64,000 bases of DNA from Pomphorhynchus laevis (GCA_012934845.2 WNNJ02003038.1:21165-85164), one strand, 5' to 3'. Positions 45,540 to 59,061 are shown, counted from the first letter of the stretch. Program-made: numbers and translations. Notes: generated by a model not told the origin, from the sequence alone.

Positions 45540-47690
45540 AAAGATTATTGCTCTTTTTCCTAGATTGGTTCTTCTTTTTCAGAACTAAACATAATCGCCA
45601 GACCAAAAACTCTGTAACTTGACCGTTTTTCATGCCATCTTCCATTGATCATGTTCGAACTCTCTTCTCCACTGTGTTTGAAACATTTTCAAAAACTGTT
45701 TGTATTCGTCTTTTTATCATTAACTTAGAGGGTATCCTGCCCATATTTGAATGTGTTGTGTTTCTGTAACTACTTACGAAATTTGACAGTTTATCGCGGG
45801 ACTGCGATAGTTTTCATTTGAGCACTCGGCGTTCGAGTGTTTTGAAAAAAAACGCTGTGCTAATCCATCGTCTGCTGGTTGTACGAACTGTTTCTGATGT
45901 GTATAAAAGCATGCGACAGGCAGAAGTTCTTATATTGGTCGCTTGTAAATGGAAGCCCATTATCCATTACAATTTCTGCAGGGACACAACACTTGAAAAA
46001 AGCTCTTTTCATACATTTTAAACGGTGGTTGTTTATGTTTTTGTATTTCATATTTCTGGTCACTTTGCACGGGTGTCTACTAACACCATAAACCCAACGT
46101 ATTTCCTGAGAAATACAAATACAGACATTACCACTGTTCACATTACACAGATCAGTTATAAAGGAAAATCTCGATGGTTCTAGGTTCGGATGATTTGATA
46201 TTCTCTACATGACCCCATTATACGTAATAACGCAAATTTGTTTTCATAAATGCTTATATAGTAGATGACCTTATGAAGGATCCCAGCACGCAATTTTTTA
46301 GCGATGATGGAGTTTCGAGACGTTGTTGTAACATTAAGAAACCATATTCGCATGACAGCTTATTTCTACGGAACCCAAATGGTTGTAATGTTTATCAATG
46401 TCATGCGGCCACACATATTGTAAGTATCGCATTGTGTGATAGGCATCTCAATATATTCCAATTTAGTTTCTTGTGTGTAATGTCTAAACAAAGGATGGTT
46501 AGCTACTTTTGTAAAACGGAAACAACATTCACAAAATCAAAATATTAAACAGTTCATATGCTTTTTATAAAATGTTACGCATAATGAGCTAACTCATTTG
46601 GTCAGCGAGCGCTGGTTTACGATCGTGGCATCTCTTCTTTCCTCAAAAAATCTATCTATCTAACAGGAAGACGTCTTTTTCGCACGCTGATTCTTCTTGC
46701 TTAATAGTCTCCAGCTAATTTCCTAGCAAAGTGAACCAAATTCCTTGATAGTATGTCTACCAAAGAAACATCGTTCTGCGTTTCCTGCAATATAGCATTT
46801 AATATTAGTCTTTTAATTTAATTATACTTCCACCTGAAACATTCCCAGCGTAGTCAAGACATGATCTACATACGTTTTCACAGTGACAACAGATCGAACC
46901 GGTAGTATTACGATTTGACACCACGTTTATTTTGTGAACACCGTTGAGCCGGCTCCTGTGTCAAACTCCATGTTACAATGAATTCCGTTTTAGCGTGACC
47001 AGATTTGTCGGTACCGTATTGCATATTCCAACCACGTTCACAGTATTTAAGTAATCTGAGCATTCAGTAACATCTATCATTGAAATATCGTTAACATGTC
47101 TACTGCGACATCACATTGATTACGAAATGGCCTTATTCTGTTATCAACGGCATTCAATTCCGGCACCTAAAAGCACAACTTATATTGCTCAATTCTTACT
47201 GACTGCATCTAATGATGGATTATCCAACAGCAGCAATGCATTCCGGGCATAATTATGGATAGTCGTTATTATAATATGATCCAGTTTACGGGTATCCACT
47301 TAGTGTTTTTCATTTACAATTTCGAACTCGATGAATTTGCAATGTCTTGCATTTTATGTAGACGAACAACCTACGTGGAATATGGGAGATTCTAATTAAT
47401 TTCAAATTCGTTAAACTTGTTTCTTGCTGCCGTATCTAAGGCATTACGATCGAATCTTCTAAGCATATTTGTTTGTCTACTTAAGTTTGTAGGTTCTATT
47501 GATCCCCTTGACTGTGTAGAATTGTAGTCGTGCATAATTTCGACTAGGTGTTTCTAGAGTCTTGATACTTCTGCTTTTGTACCAGTATATCCTATCACTT
47601 TTGTTTGTTGTACCATCCATTGGTGAATTGAATCACTCTCGTCGCGAAACGATATGTTTTAACTTAACAATTTTTATCACAATAACGAAA
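45540..47690 (-). mobile_element. Ty3/gypsy fossil G2 (right arm)
   Basis: Mirror of the left-arm fossil, with the same parts and the same decayed state. Confidence 0.7.
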
Positions 47691-47859
47691 CAAACTAACA
47701 ATGCCAATCACCTGTTTATATAGTTATTAACATACTGTGCTGATGTACTTTTTCTAGCGTTTGATTTGCCGTCGTTATATATGCATCAGGTCGAACTGAT
47801 CGTTTTACAAAATATATTGGAACATCTTTGTAGTGTTTTTTAATGTAAAAATGTTTATA

Positions 47860-49500
47860 TTTTAACAAGGAACTCTTTCATCCTCACTCGGAACTCTTGC
47901 ATCTTCTCTCTGTCGAGCCTGCTGAAGTATCCTCTGTCCTCATGTCCTTGCCAATAAAACCTCACCTGTCCATCTACTGCCTGCCCCAACCACTTTCCTC
48001 ACAACCTTGTTTAACTCGTACATCTGAGGCGCATATTTCCTTCACACTGGAAATACGCCATCGTTCGTCCGCTTTAAAAAAATAGCTCAACTCCACCCTT
48101 CCTTCTACCTATTGCCCAATTTAATTCCTCCCTACTGTTTCTAAACTCAGAGAATGCCTTATCTTAACACAGATCAACATTTATCTATCTTCATCCGAAC
48201 TGTACACTCCTTTTAAAGCCGCTGTCCGCTCTAATCACTCCACAGAAATCGCCTGAAGAAATCGCATGTTTAACACGACCTACTCATCTATTGTGACAAG
48301 GCTCTATAAAGTGCTCTAATCTCCATCGATCTCTACTTGGCCTTCGACATCGTCGACCACTCCATTATCCTTTATCGCCTTCGTTATGATTACAGCTTTT
48401 GTTTCTCCTCCGTACAAGGCTTACCTTATATCTATCCGACCGCCCTTTACGCGTCTGTTCAAATTCATCATCCTATTCTCCAATCCATATTTTTTGCGGG
48501 GTCCCACAAGGTTCAGTCCTAGATACCCTGCTTTTCTATCTTACTTGGCGATCTCTATCAGTTCATCAAAGCTTACTCATTTAACGTCATACAATACGCC
48601 GATGATATCCTCATATATGCTCATGCACCAGCTCATCGCATACACGATATCGCAATTTTTGCCTTTAACTGTATTTCTTTTATCTACAAACGTCTCTCCC
48701 ATATTCGTCTCGTTCTAAACCAAAACAAATTTAAAAAAATGTGGATCCTCCCCTTCAACCTAACATATCCTCTCACCCTATATATTTTGCCTCATAAATC
48801 ATCCCCATAGTCTACGACCTCACTTTCTTAGGATTCCATTTCGATGATTACCTTTCCCTTAACCATTCGTACGTGACAAGGTCCGCTCGTCCAACTTTAT
48901 TCTCAGCGACTTCCGCCGTATCCGCCCCCTTATCGACTTTCGATCCTGCATGTATCTCCTTTCATCGCTTCTTTTTCTTAAAATCGATTACTGCCTCAGC
49001 CTTTTCGCGAATTCTCCAAAATCCATCATCTTACCCATATAACGCTTCATCAACTCCGCCGTTCAAGTGCTCCACCGTCTCTGTCGCTTTAACCACACAT
49101 CAACATATCTTGCCCAACTCTCCTGGCCCACCATCCACATCCGCATACAACTCCGCGTTCTTCTCGTAACTTTCCGTTTTAGCGCTGTCGGCTCCGCATC
49201 GTTCATTAACCGCCCTCTCTTAGACGACATGCGCTCAACCTCACTCTCACTGCGTTCCTGTCATTCACTCTTAGTCTACGTTCCCAATTACTCTAACAAC
49301 TACGGTCTTCGATTCTTCCTCGTCACCGCCTAGCTCGCCTGGAATCTGCTCCAGCTCGAAGTCGGCCGCGCTTCCTCTTTTATTACATTCAAATACCGCC
49401 TCCGTACCCACCTTCTCGACATGATTTAGATTTTTTGTTGTTGTGGTCATGTTAGCGTGCGCTAGCACGCATTTGCAACGTAAAAATAAATCTGCTTCTT
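47860..49500 (+). mobile_element. LINE-B copy (right arm)
   Basis: Mirror of 30,190-31,830 with the same truncation and the same frame breaks, showing the insertion predates the inverted duplication. Frames at 48,337-48,522, 48,386-48,718 and 49,067-49,333 carry the RT and C-terminal relics. Confidence 0.85.
49455..49470 (+). other. LINE-B 3'-terminal stem-loop (right arm)
   Basis: GCGTGC-GCTA-GCACGC, the mirror of the left-arm hairpin. Confidence 0.7.
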
Positions 49501-49548
49501 TTTATTTAAAACTTTTAACAATAATAATCGTAAAATTGATGTTTACAG

Positions 49549-49697
49549 ATAGGCAATTGAACATGCTGGAGGAACGGTTCACGCTGCAAAAGTATTTATC
49601 TTCAAGTGATAGATATAATTTGGCCACTGAATTAGGATTAAATCAGATGCAGGTCAAAACCTGGTATCAAAACAGAAGAATGAAATGGAAAAAAGAG
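49549..49697 (+). CDS. Homeobox exon, BARX-like (right arm)
   Basis: Inverted copy of 29,992-30,140, encoding the same residues with the same acceptor and donor. If unspliced it would read EVTITIF and stop at 49,718. Both arms keep the open frame. No other exon of a homeobox gene is seen within 10 kb on either side, so function is uncertain. Confidence 0.75.
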
Positions 49698-50576
49698 GTG
49701 ACAATCACTATATTTTAAAGCAGTTAGCTTATTGTGACGTTTTGGTTTAAATTTTTAAATCTGAAATTATAATATACTAATAGTAACCTTTTATTACAAT
49801 TAAATGAAAAGGTTTGTTGTACTTGAAATACTTTATTGTATCTTAAATTTTTTTTATTGAAATCGATGACACAGTTTTGCACTTTTCTAAATTCTGATAG
49901 TTGAATAAATCCTAATAATTTTAAAACATAGAATATTAAACTGGGTGCTTTCAAGTGTAATTATTAAACTTTATTGATAGACACTGAGTTTTACAATAAT
50001 CAAATTAGTTCAGTTTTAAACCAATCAGTGTCGCTTTGAACATCAGTTTAACAAATCGACAAAATACAGGAACATACTGTACAATACAAAAATGAGGGAT
50101 ATTGATGCAGGTTTTATTTTTATGCATTCAGTATTTTATTTTAATATTTTTACTTCAAAGACAGTGCAAAAATGCTATAAGGGACTATATCTCTACGAGA
50201 ATGTACATTGTCGGATATAAGGGGACGTTCAGTGTAATCTTTATTTGTGGAGCATATGCACATGAATTTAAGATGGTGCCTACTAATAGGGCGCACAAAT
50301 ACCTAGGCGTTCCTTTGCAAATATCAATTCTTTTAATTTTATCGTAAAAGATAAGCAATCAATGATTTATTAAAATTACAATTTCGAATGCTCGTTAGCA
50401 ACTGCTTATATCAGCCATATTATTGCAAATAGATTTGATTTTATGTGAAAGTAGTTTCAATATTTAGAAAATTAGATTATCACATACGCTAGTGTATATC
50501 TTATTATAGTTATTTCACTTAGTTCAACTTTTTAGTTTTTATCATTATTTTATTTTTTATTTTTGTTACGTTATGA

Positions 50577-50958
50577 TCTAAGCAAAATTTTATTCTAACA
50601 ACTTTTGGTGAGGATCTAACATATTTCGTATTGTATTAATTCAGAATGCAAATTTTACTGTAAAGTGTTTCCTTGTTAGCCATGTTGAATAGGTATTTAA
50701 AGTGAGTCAAATGCTTATTTTGAAATTTATTTTTTATAGTTCAGTTAAATGTTTGTTTTAACTATGAATTGCACAAGTGGTCGAACAATTTTTGGAGAAG
50801 AAAGGGGAAAATAATACAACTGCAGCTACAATCTTGCGATTTGATCCGTTCATTCCAAGCGACGAGCTTTGGCAATCATATGCATCCCGATTCGCTACTT
50901 ATATAAAAGCAAATTCTGTACCAACGGATAAGATGCCCGCAGTATTTCTCAATTCGCA

Positions 50959-51024
<66 letters not shown>

Positions 51025-54000
51025 ATTTATGACCGACCAATTCGATATTGCAAGTTTTGCGATACGAGAACGATGCCTATTCTGGACCGGAAAAGAACAA
51101 AATGCCGACGAAACAATAATGCAGTTGGTTGCAAGAATAAGACACGAGGCTTCTAGATGCGATTTCAGCGCAGTCACTAATCCTTATGACGATTCATTAA
51201 TGACAAGATTTATCTGCTCAATCAAAAGCGAAGCTATACTTAGAGCTATTTTTCGAATAAAATCGACAGAGTTAAATTTCGCGAAAGCCATTGAAATTGC
51301 GGTTGAAATGGAAACCAGTGACCAAGCGGCAAGAAATTCGTCGCAAGATATAACTCAAAATGACGATGAGCGTGTCCACCGAGTCAACTAACGCTACCAA
51401 AAACATAAATTTCAATCGACAAATACTTCAAGCAATACAGCTACCGCCTGCTTTAGGTGTGGAAATACGGAGCATCAAGCAAATCAGTGCTGGGCTCGAA
51501 GAAAATACTGCAACTTCTGCAATAAGCTGGGACACATAGCCAAAGTATGTAGAAGCAGAAAAGACACTGCTAAAACATATGAAGTTCATACGATACACAA
51601 TAGTATTAATACTTTAGCTGATATATCGACAACTAAGCTTATGGTATACATCATGTTAAACGGGAAGAAAATTTAGTTTGGAATAGACACCGGTTCAGGC
51701 TACAACTTTATTTCGAAAGACGTATGGAAACTGTTGGAAAGATCAATATTGAAGTCAGTAGTTAGTCTAATCCCTATTTTAGGAGCAGTTAAACTGGAAG
51801 TCAGTCAGTTGAACTCAAGCCATCGATGTCAAGAACAATTAATCGTAGCTAATATGTACGGTCTAAACATAATTGGCAGAAAGGGAATAGTGTCGATGTC
51901 AATATCGACAGATGAATTGTTAAAAAGTTTCGTAAAATGCGTGAAATTGTATAATGTCGTTAACATGGAATCCAAAGGCGATAATAGGTTGCAATTAAAG
52001 CGAGAATGTGAAGAAATATGTGCGAAATTTCCATCTCTCTTCACACAAGAATTAGGACGAATCAAAGGGGGTGGAACTTGATATTAAATTTCGCGAAGAA
52101 AGTCGTCCCATCTTTTGCAAACCACGTGTGGTTCTAATCGCTCTACAATTAGAAGTTTCTAAAGCAATTGAAAGAGGAATAAAATTAGGTATTTGGGAAA
52201 AAATGCCTTTTAATGATTTCGGTACACCAATTGTACCTATTATCAAGAAGTCAGATAATACTTCAACGTCTACTATGAGAATATGTGGAGATTATTCGGT
52301 TACGGTCAACAAGCAGCTCGAGACACACCGCCACCTAATACCACAATTAACGAATTAATGTCGAGATTATCGGGTAACGTTAGGTTTACGAAAATTGATC
52401 TCGCCGACGCCTACAATCAGGTGTGTCTATCTCCAGAATCCCAGTAACGTTTGGCTCTCAGCACATCTCAAGGAGTATTGTTACAAAAAAGACTACCTTT
52501 CGATATTGCATCTGCTCCAGGATATTTCCAAAGCATAATGGATAATCTCACCATGGATCTAGCCGGCGGTTAAGTGTTTATGGATGACATACTAGTTAGC
52601 GGTGTGTTTGCACGTGATCATGTTGAGAACCTAAAACGGCTTGTGGAACGCCTAAGCGATAACGGCCTACGTTGTAACTATAATAAGTGTCAATTTGGCA
52701 TATCGTCAGTTAACTATTTGGGTCATCAAATATCTTTAGAGGGAGTATCAAACAGAGATTCAGTTGATGGCGTTAAAATGATGCCGGAACCTCATTACGT
52801 TTCAACGTTAAGGTCGTTTTTTGGGTCTGTACAATTCTATGTAAAAATGTTTACGAATCTCTCAACTGTAACAGATCCACTATATAGATTGACTCGAAAA
52901 GGAGTGAGTTGGAAATGGACACAAATAGAGCAAGATGACTTTAACAAACTGAAAAGTATGCTATGCAGCGATACTATACTATCCCATTTTGATCCAAATA
53001 GGCATCTCATGCGACGCATCCAATGTAGGTATATGAGCAGTATTGTTTCATCGTTATGAAGATAATTCTGAGCGACCTATTGCTAATGTATCCAAAACAT
53101 TAACATCGACACAACTTAAATATAGCCAAATTCAAAAAGAGGCTCTAAGTATTATATTTGGATTACATAAATTCCATCAGTACTTGTATGAGAAGAAATT
53201 CATTATAGTGACTGACCACAAACCTTTGCTTCAAATATTTGACAATAACAGTTCACTTCCGAAAATGAGCTTCAATCGACTTGTACGCTGGGCGATGACT
53301 CTTAATCAATACGATTATCAAATCGAATTTCGATTTTCACAGGAGCATGGCAATGCCGATGCGTTAAGCAAAATACCTGCAGGCAACGATATAAGATTCG
53401 ACAGCAATGAAAATGATGGACATTCTGAACACGTAGCTATCATACATGGTGACATACACAGGCAGCAGAAGATTAGGAAGTTATCTTTAGCCGATCCTAC
53501 TATTTTAACGGTACTGTTGTGTTTACAAAATGGCAAGTGGTCATGTAAGGTAGGTAATTACGACCGAGAATTGCGTCAATATCAATCATTAAACGATTAC
53601 TTGCAAGAAATTGATGGTTGTTTGTTTTTAGATATCGATTGGTTATACCGAAAGATTTACGACGAAAAGTTCTGGATATGCTACACATAAGTCATCAAGG
53701 TATGGAAAGGATGAAATCGTTAGCAAGAACTGTGGTGTTTTGACCATTAATTAACTCTGACATCGAGAAAGTAAGCAAAGATTGCACTGAATCTCGAGAA
53801 AATCTGAACAGACCTGCTAAGGCCCTAGTACATCCATGGATTGTTCCATCTAAGCCTTGGGAAAGAATTCATATTGATCACGCTATAAATTTTCTAGGTA
53901 GAAATTGGCTAGTAATGATTGATGCTCTCTCACGGTATCCTTGTGTACATATGGTGCCAAATACATCAACTGCTCAAACGATTCGAATTCTGGACGACGA

Positions 54001-54927
54001 ATTTTCAAGATTTGGGTATCCTGAATATATTGTGTCGGACAATGCAGCATCCTTCACTTCCCAAGAATTTAAAAGCTTTTGTGCGTCGAAAGGTATTGAG
54101 TTAATAAAGGGAGCACCATATCAACCAGCCACGAATGGATCGGCAGTAAGATTTATTCAAGCATTCAAACAATCAATGGAAAAACGGAAGGATCATTACA
54201 AGGCAGACTTAACGAGTTCCTTATGCAGTACAGGAGAACACCTGGTATAAACGGATCGTCTCCAGCTGAACTGCTATTAGCAAAACAAATACGAACAAAA
54301 ATTGATACTCTTGTCCCGATCAAAAACGTTAACCTTCAACAAGATGAAACAAATTAACCGCGTGTGGCGAATGGTAAAACTTACTCATTCTTCAAAGGAG
54401 ACAATGTTCAGCTTCTCGACTTGAGACCAGGAAGTTCGACTAAATAGATATTTGGTATTGTAACCAAAGTACTAGGTCCAAGGACCGTGATGATTCGATC
54501 CAGGGGCAAACTTTTAAAGGGACATGTTGATCAACTATGAAAGTTGAACGGAACACCCCTTCCAATTCACAATGAGTCTGATACAGACGATGATTACACA
54601 CCTATTATTGATACAAACTCTAAGTTTATTGACAAAAATTGTGAAAATTCGAATCAAGAGACAAGTAAAGATCTACAATTCCCAAACAATACTACAATAC
54701 CAGAAAATACTAGAATGAGCGTAGCGAACAAACAACTTCTTCAACCTCAATCAACGATTAGAAGATCACAACGTACAAGGAGAAAACCTCGACTATATCC
54801 ACAGCCAGAAAGGATGTAGTACCACCTTATGAAGAGAAGAGATGTTACGTTGCCTAATTTAATACTTCTATTTTAATACGTAAGCTATTGTATTTTGCAT
54901 GCTAACACTTTCATGTAATGCCATTTG
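50577..54927 (+). mobile_element. Ty3/gypsy element G5 (right arm only)
   Basis: The best-preserved LTR-type element here, though broken, with perhaps half a dozen breaks. The parts in order are gag (50,777-51,391), two zinc knuckles (about 51,450-51,545, CFRCGNTEHQANQC), an aspartic protease (near 51,680, DTGSG), RT (about 52,080-52,700, with FMDDILVSG near 52,577), RNase H (53,043-53,370), integrase (about 53,700-54,250, with SDNAASFTSQEF) and a tail to 54,819. Clear LTRs were not identified. TGTTACGTT occurs near both ends (about 50,566 and 54,842) and could be an LTR-edge remnant or arm sequence. Its absence from the left arm suggests insertion after the arms were duplicated, or loss on the left. 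Confidence 0.85.
50961..51020 (+). repeat. (AT)n microsatellite
   Basis: About 30 dinucleotide units lying within the gag region of element G5. Confidence 0.95.
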
Positions 54928-54974
54928 ATTTCTATTGTTTAAAACGCTATATAGCATTTTGATTTTGTGAAACG
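54928..54974 (+). repeat. ~47-bp direct repeat 5' of LINE-A
   Basis: GATTTCTATTGTTTAAAACG followed by CTATATAGCATTTTGATTTTG. It recurs with three to four differences at 58,747-58,793 on the other side of the LINE. Confidence 0.8.
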
Positions 54975-55298
54975 TAAAAAAATATGTGTAGTGTACAAGT
55001 AATTTCGGAGCTATCAAACGATATCAGCAAAAATTATTCAAAATCAACGATAATCCTACAAAAAAAGACAAATTAAATGTAAATCTAATTACAGATCAAA
55101 GTGACAAGGTTAGTATTTTTTCTATGGCATCAGGTGATGGGGAGGTGCTTCCCCCATTCCTAAATTAAAGAATTTGGTTTTAATCAGAGTTATACGACCA
55201 ATCGAAAGACATGAACTTTACAATGTATTTTTACATTCATTTGCCCAGCAGTATAAAAACAGAATTTTGTTCAACACGGTGAAACTTCACCTTCAGAG

Positions 55299-55721
55299 GT
55301 GAAAGTTTCGTTCGTCAAAGCAGACCTGGCTAAAAATTACTCTGAATACTTTTCCTCCAACCTAACAGTTTATGATGAACTCACCTTTAGGCCCATCCTT
55401 GCCTTGCTAAAGGTGACGAATCTTCTTTGTAGTATGGATGAGGAAGATATGAAATCATTAATGTCTACATTCAAAATTACTAATTTTAGGTCAATCCAGG
55501 GTAGGGATGGCAACCCTATCCCGGTTGGCTTTTGCTCAGCTCCGGTAGATACTGCAGAAGCCTTGGCTAAATCTTCATCGAACCCCTTCATGGGTTTTAA
55601 TATCCGTTTTTTCATTACAGAAAAAGATGAGCTTACTTACCCCCACTGCAGCAGGTGTCACAAATGGGGGCACTGGCCCTCCAACTGCAGTGGGACCCCA
55701 ACATGCGGGGTTTGCAGTTAA
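55299..55721 (+). CDS. LINE-A ORF1 protein, N-terminal part
   Basis: 140 codons with GFNIRFFITEKDELTYPHCS, then RCHKWGHWPSNC, a CCHC zinc knuckle typical of LINE ORF1 proteins that coat element RNA. The frame ends at 55,721. The remaining ORF1, including SEILRTMDVKLEVSHRKLKN and PESKKRRAS, is in another frame at 55,895-56,200, so one shift separates them. Confidence 0.75.
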   Translation: MKVSFVKADLAKNYSEYFSSNLTVYDELTFRPILALLKVTNLLCSMDEEDMKSLMSTFKITNFRSIQGRDGNPIPVGFCSAPVDTAEALAKSSSNPFMGFNIRFFITEKDELTYPHCSRCHKWGHWPSNCSGTPTCGVCS

Positions 55722-56458
55722 CTTCCTGTCAGACTCTACTATCGAACGACCGTTGTGTGGCACCCCCATCCTGCTCGAACTGTGGGGGGGAGCCATCCTG
55801 ATTGGGGTAGGAGATGCAGTATGTTCAAAGAATATAGAAGTATGTTCATCAAACCGGTCAAACCTTCTACTTATTCGCAAGTGGCGCCCCGCGAATGGAT
55901 GACTCTGAGATATTACGTACGATGGATGTTAAATTAGAAGTTTCCCATCGCAAACTTAAAAACCTAATTCACATGGCTTTGGGTGTAGTGAACACTCATT
56001 CTACGCTACCTGTTTCGGCAGTTCTTCCGGAATCGAAGAAGAGAAGGGCTTCGGCCCATATGGTTCCCCCGCTCAAGATCGGTAAAATGCTGAGTGGCAA
56101 ACAGCATAATGGAAATGAAGACGCTGCCCAGGGGCAAGTACCGAACCAGGGTGGGGCTAGTGGCAGAATGGGTAATTTTCCTGCACTTAGCTCTGTCTAG
56201 GTAGGCAATTCCCCATCCAACTAATCCATCACAATGCAGAGTACTCGTGAGCCTTTTTCACTGAATGTCCTTCAGTAGAATTCAATAGGTGCTTCTGCCC
56301 TTAGACTTTTATCTGGTAGAGATGCAGATGTTATAGTCCTTCAGGAGACGCGATCTATCCGTCTTCCCCAGGACATTACTCGATTTATCCCAAAACATAT
56401 ATGTTCACACTATATTCCGTACATACCCACACCTCACTCCTCTTCATCTCAAGGACTC

Positions 56459-56944
56459 TTGACCTTAGTTGAGTGCTCCTTAAGGTCCTCCCTCCTATTA
56501 AGCTACTCATGTCCAGCCATGTCTTGTTTAGTAGTTTCACTCAGTAAGAACGGTAAACGCCTCAGTCTAGCCAATGTCTACATCCGTCCAGTGGAAATTC
56601 ACAAGAACCGTGACCTCCTGGATAGTATTATTGACAGCGGTTATGACATGATACTTGGGGATTTCAACGACAGAACTGGTCGTTGGATTGATGCAGCGCT
56701 TCGCAGAGCTAGGAACAGTTATCTTATTCACAAACCCCCATCCCCTACCTTTCATTGCACATCAACAAATTCTATCTTCGACATTTTACTGCTTCACTCG
56801 AGGTGGCTGTTAAACCCCCTCTGCACGGAGCAGTCGCGCCAGCAATTGTCCACCTCTCATGACCTAATTCGTTGGAGAATTGAGGAAGATATGTTGCTTC
56901 GCAGAAGGTTTCACTTTGATCCTATCAGAGCGGCCTTCTTTTAG
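56459..56944 (+). CDS. LINE-A ORF2 endonuclease, C-terminal part
   Basis: 161 codons with LSLANVYIRPVEIH, YDMILGDFNDRTGRWIDAAL and HCTSTNSIFDILLL, matching the APE-type nuclease that nicks target DNA. The start of the domain (QETRSIRLPQDI-like, about 56,270-56,440) lies in another frame. Confidence 0.78.
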   Translation: MTLVECSLRSSLLLSYSCPAMSCLVVSLSKNGKRLSLANVYIRPVEIHKNRDLLDSIIDSGYDMILGDFNDRTGRWIDAALRRARNSYLIHKPPSPTFHCTSTNSIFDILLLHSRWLLNPLCTEQSRQQLSTSHDLIRWRIEEDMLLRRRFHFDPIRAAFF

Positions 56945-57575
56945 GCGGTTATCCAACTCTTTCCCCGAATAGGAAATGTGAGTCTGACCGAATTTAATAC
57001 CTACCTCTTTTCGCAAGCTACAGCGATTCTATCGACTACCAAAAAAGGTCGTATATGCAATCCCACCCCCACGAAACTCAAGGTCCTAGCAAAATTATTG
57101 AACCTCCCTAATCTCTCTGCTTCCGCCAAACAGGCCCTCTCGAATGAATACTGGAGCACTAGATACAGGTTCCAGCTGAGTAGGGATAGGACGAGTATCG
57201 CTCGCCTTAATCCTTCTCAGTCTTCATTTTCTGAAGATTTTCAAGAAGGAGAAGTTTGTTTGCTGGAAGGATAGAGCATTGAGTTGGATAGGGAATGTAG
57301 GCCTTGAAAAAGTTTTGGAGGAGTCACTAGCCCTACACAACTATGGAGCCACTCAATCACCTCAACCAATCCGCCTTGGTGTAACTTCAGGAGTAGGGAT
57401 CTATCTGTTACGGATATTCTTAACTCCTGGTGTCCACTCCCAGGCACCTCCAAATCAATCGTTCCACTTTCTTCTCGGGTCTGTCAGATTTTAACAGCTG
57501 ATCAGAGAAGAGAGGTGGCCGTAACAATGCTTTTAGCCTCCCCATCCGATGTAGCAGGCATCAATATTAGTAAGC

Positions 57576-58454
57576 GTGTTTTTATCCCTAAGAAAAAATC
57601 CTGCTCATGTCCTAAAGACCTGCGGACCCATTTCGATTCAAAATTCCCTCGCGTCAATTTGCGAAAAAGCGCTTGCGCGTAAAATCCGCGACCGTCTGAG
57701 TAGGCGTAATTTGATCCCTCCAGGTTTTCATGGGTTCGTCAAAGGTCGCTCTGTCCATTCAGCAGTAGGTGAGGTGGATCAGTTTTTTCGGGAGAATAGC
57801 CATCGCCTAGTTGTGGCTTTCTTCCTTGACTTTTCTGCTGCATTTGACCGCATCTCTATTCCTTTTGTGATCTCTTCTCTCAGGTCCCTCGGGTTGCCTG
57901 CGAGAATTGTGAACAGGGTGGAGATCCTGCTGTACACCAAGCGGTTTTATTATGAAGACGACCCTGATGCGCGTCAGTTCTACCCTATTACGGGTGTGCC
58001 TCAAGGTTCACCTCTTTCTCCTATCTTATATCTTGCTGCCTCCATTAATCTATTCAAAATATTTAAACGCGAACAACGTCTTGTGGTGTATGCTGATGAC
58101 ACCACAGCCCTGTTCTCTGGACACAGGTGCAAAGACGTAGTTTCTGACATCAGTCGCTTCTTTTTAAGATTAAAAGACCACTTACCCGTATCCAATCTTA
58201 TTTTAAACTCTGCTAAATCGCAGGCGGTTGTCTTTCATGGCACCACTGCAACAAAGAAAAAACTTAAGAGATTAGCACTCTCTGCACTCTCCTCCATATT
58301 TGCCTCTGAACCGCTCCCCACATTCTCAAGTCGAGTAAAATACCTGGGGTTCACCGTTACGGTGAACTGGTCGGCGAAAGCTGACCTGGATAGACTTAAA
58401 CGTATCCTGAAGAAAGCTAGGTTGGCCCTGAAACGGCCCATCATCTGTCATTGA
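57576..58454 (+). CDS. LINE-A reverse transcriptase core
   Basis: 292 codons cover the RT: NLIPPGFHGFVKGRSVHSAV, FFLDFSAAFDRISIPFVISS, GVPQGSPLSPILYLAAS and the YADDTTALFSG catalytic box, followed by the thumb-like VKYLGFTVTVNW. Catalytic Asp residues are present. The N-terminal linker to the endonuclease is in other frames, so this frame alone is not a complete ORF2. The family is Jockey-like by motif spacing, which is inference. Confidence 0.85.
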   Translation: MFLSLRKNPAHVLKTCGPISIQNSLASICEKALARKIRDRLSRRNLIPPGFHGFVKGRSVHSAVGEVDQFFRENSHRLVVAFFLDFSAAFDRISIPFVISSLRSLGLPARIVNRVEILLYTKRFYYEDDPDARQFYPITGVPQGSPLSPILYLAASINLFKIFKREQRLVVYADDTTALFSGHRCKDVVSDISRFFLRLKDHLPVSNLILNSAKSQAVVFHGTTATKKKLKRLALSALSSIFASEPLPTFSSRVKYLGFTVTVNWSAKADLDRLKRILKKARLALKRPIICH

Positions 58455-58746
58455 AAGGGAAAACCCAGGTGCGCCTTTGGGGTACCTGTGCTATCTCCGG
58501 ACTAGTCTTCTTATCAAAAGGACGTCCCTCAGAGCAAAGGCTAAGGTTACTTAAGCTCCTCGTATCTCGTTTACCCAGCATAGTCCGCGCCGATTAGATA
58601 CTTCGGAGGGGGCTGTGAAAGACCTCGGATGGTTCAGTCGGAAGGCGGCGTGTTGGATCGAGAAGGGGGGCTCAGATCCCCGTGGATTTGAGGCCATGAA
58701 GAAAGGAAAGACTGCAAGAAAGAAATGAACTGTGGTTTCTGTATTT

Positions 58747-58793
58747 GATTTCTATTGTTTAAAATGCTATATAACATTTTTATTTTGTGAAAA
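58747..58793 (+). repeat. ~47-bp direct repeat 3' of LINE-A
   Basis: The second copy. Its right end passes into sequence shared with the left arm (GTGAAAAGAAACTACTG). Confidence 0.8.
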
Positions 58794-59061
58794 GAAACTA
58801 CTGTTTTGTGTTCACAATGTTTCTTGTTTAAAACATAACACAGTATAATTGCTACACACAAAATTTAATACTCAAACTTGATAGGATATGTTTATTACTT
58901 TAGCGTATTATTTTAGAAATGTTTGGGATGGAAATTAGCTGGATTATAAACTAAACGCTCTATCTGCATTCATGTTTTTGACGATTATGTTATATGTCAT
59001 TTTTTGAAAATTAATGAATTTCGTTTAAAATGGTGCAATACTACTTTTCTGCTTATAGGTA
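58794..59061. other. No gene seen
   Basis: Arm sequence that mirrors 26,260-26,515. Confidence 0.4.

Larger units (their letters stand above)
54975..58746 (+). mobile_element. LINE-A copy, nearly full length (right arm)
   Basis: A Jockey-like non-LTR element of 3.8 kb with ORF1 (zinc-knuckle nucleic-acid-binding protein), an ORF2 endonuclease and RT, and a 3' UTR. ORF2 is interrupted at several places, for example between 56,944 and 57,576, so the copy is inactive. It is flanked by ~47-bp direct repeats. Confidence 0.88.
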
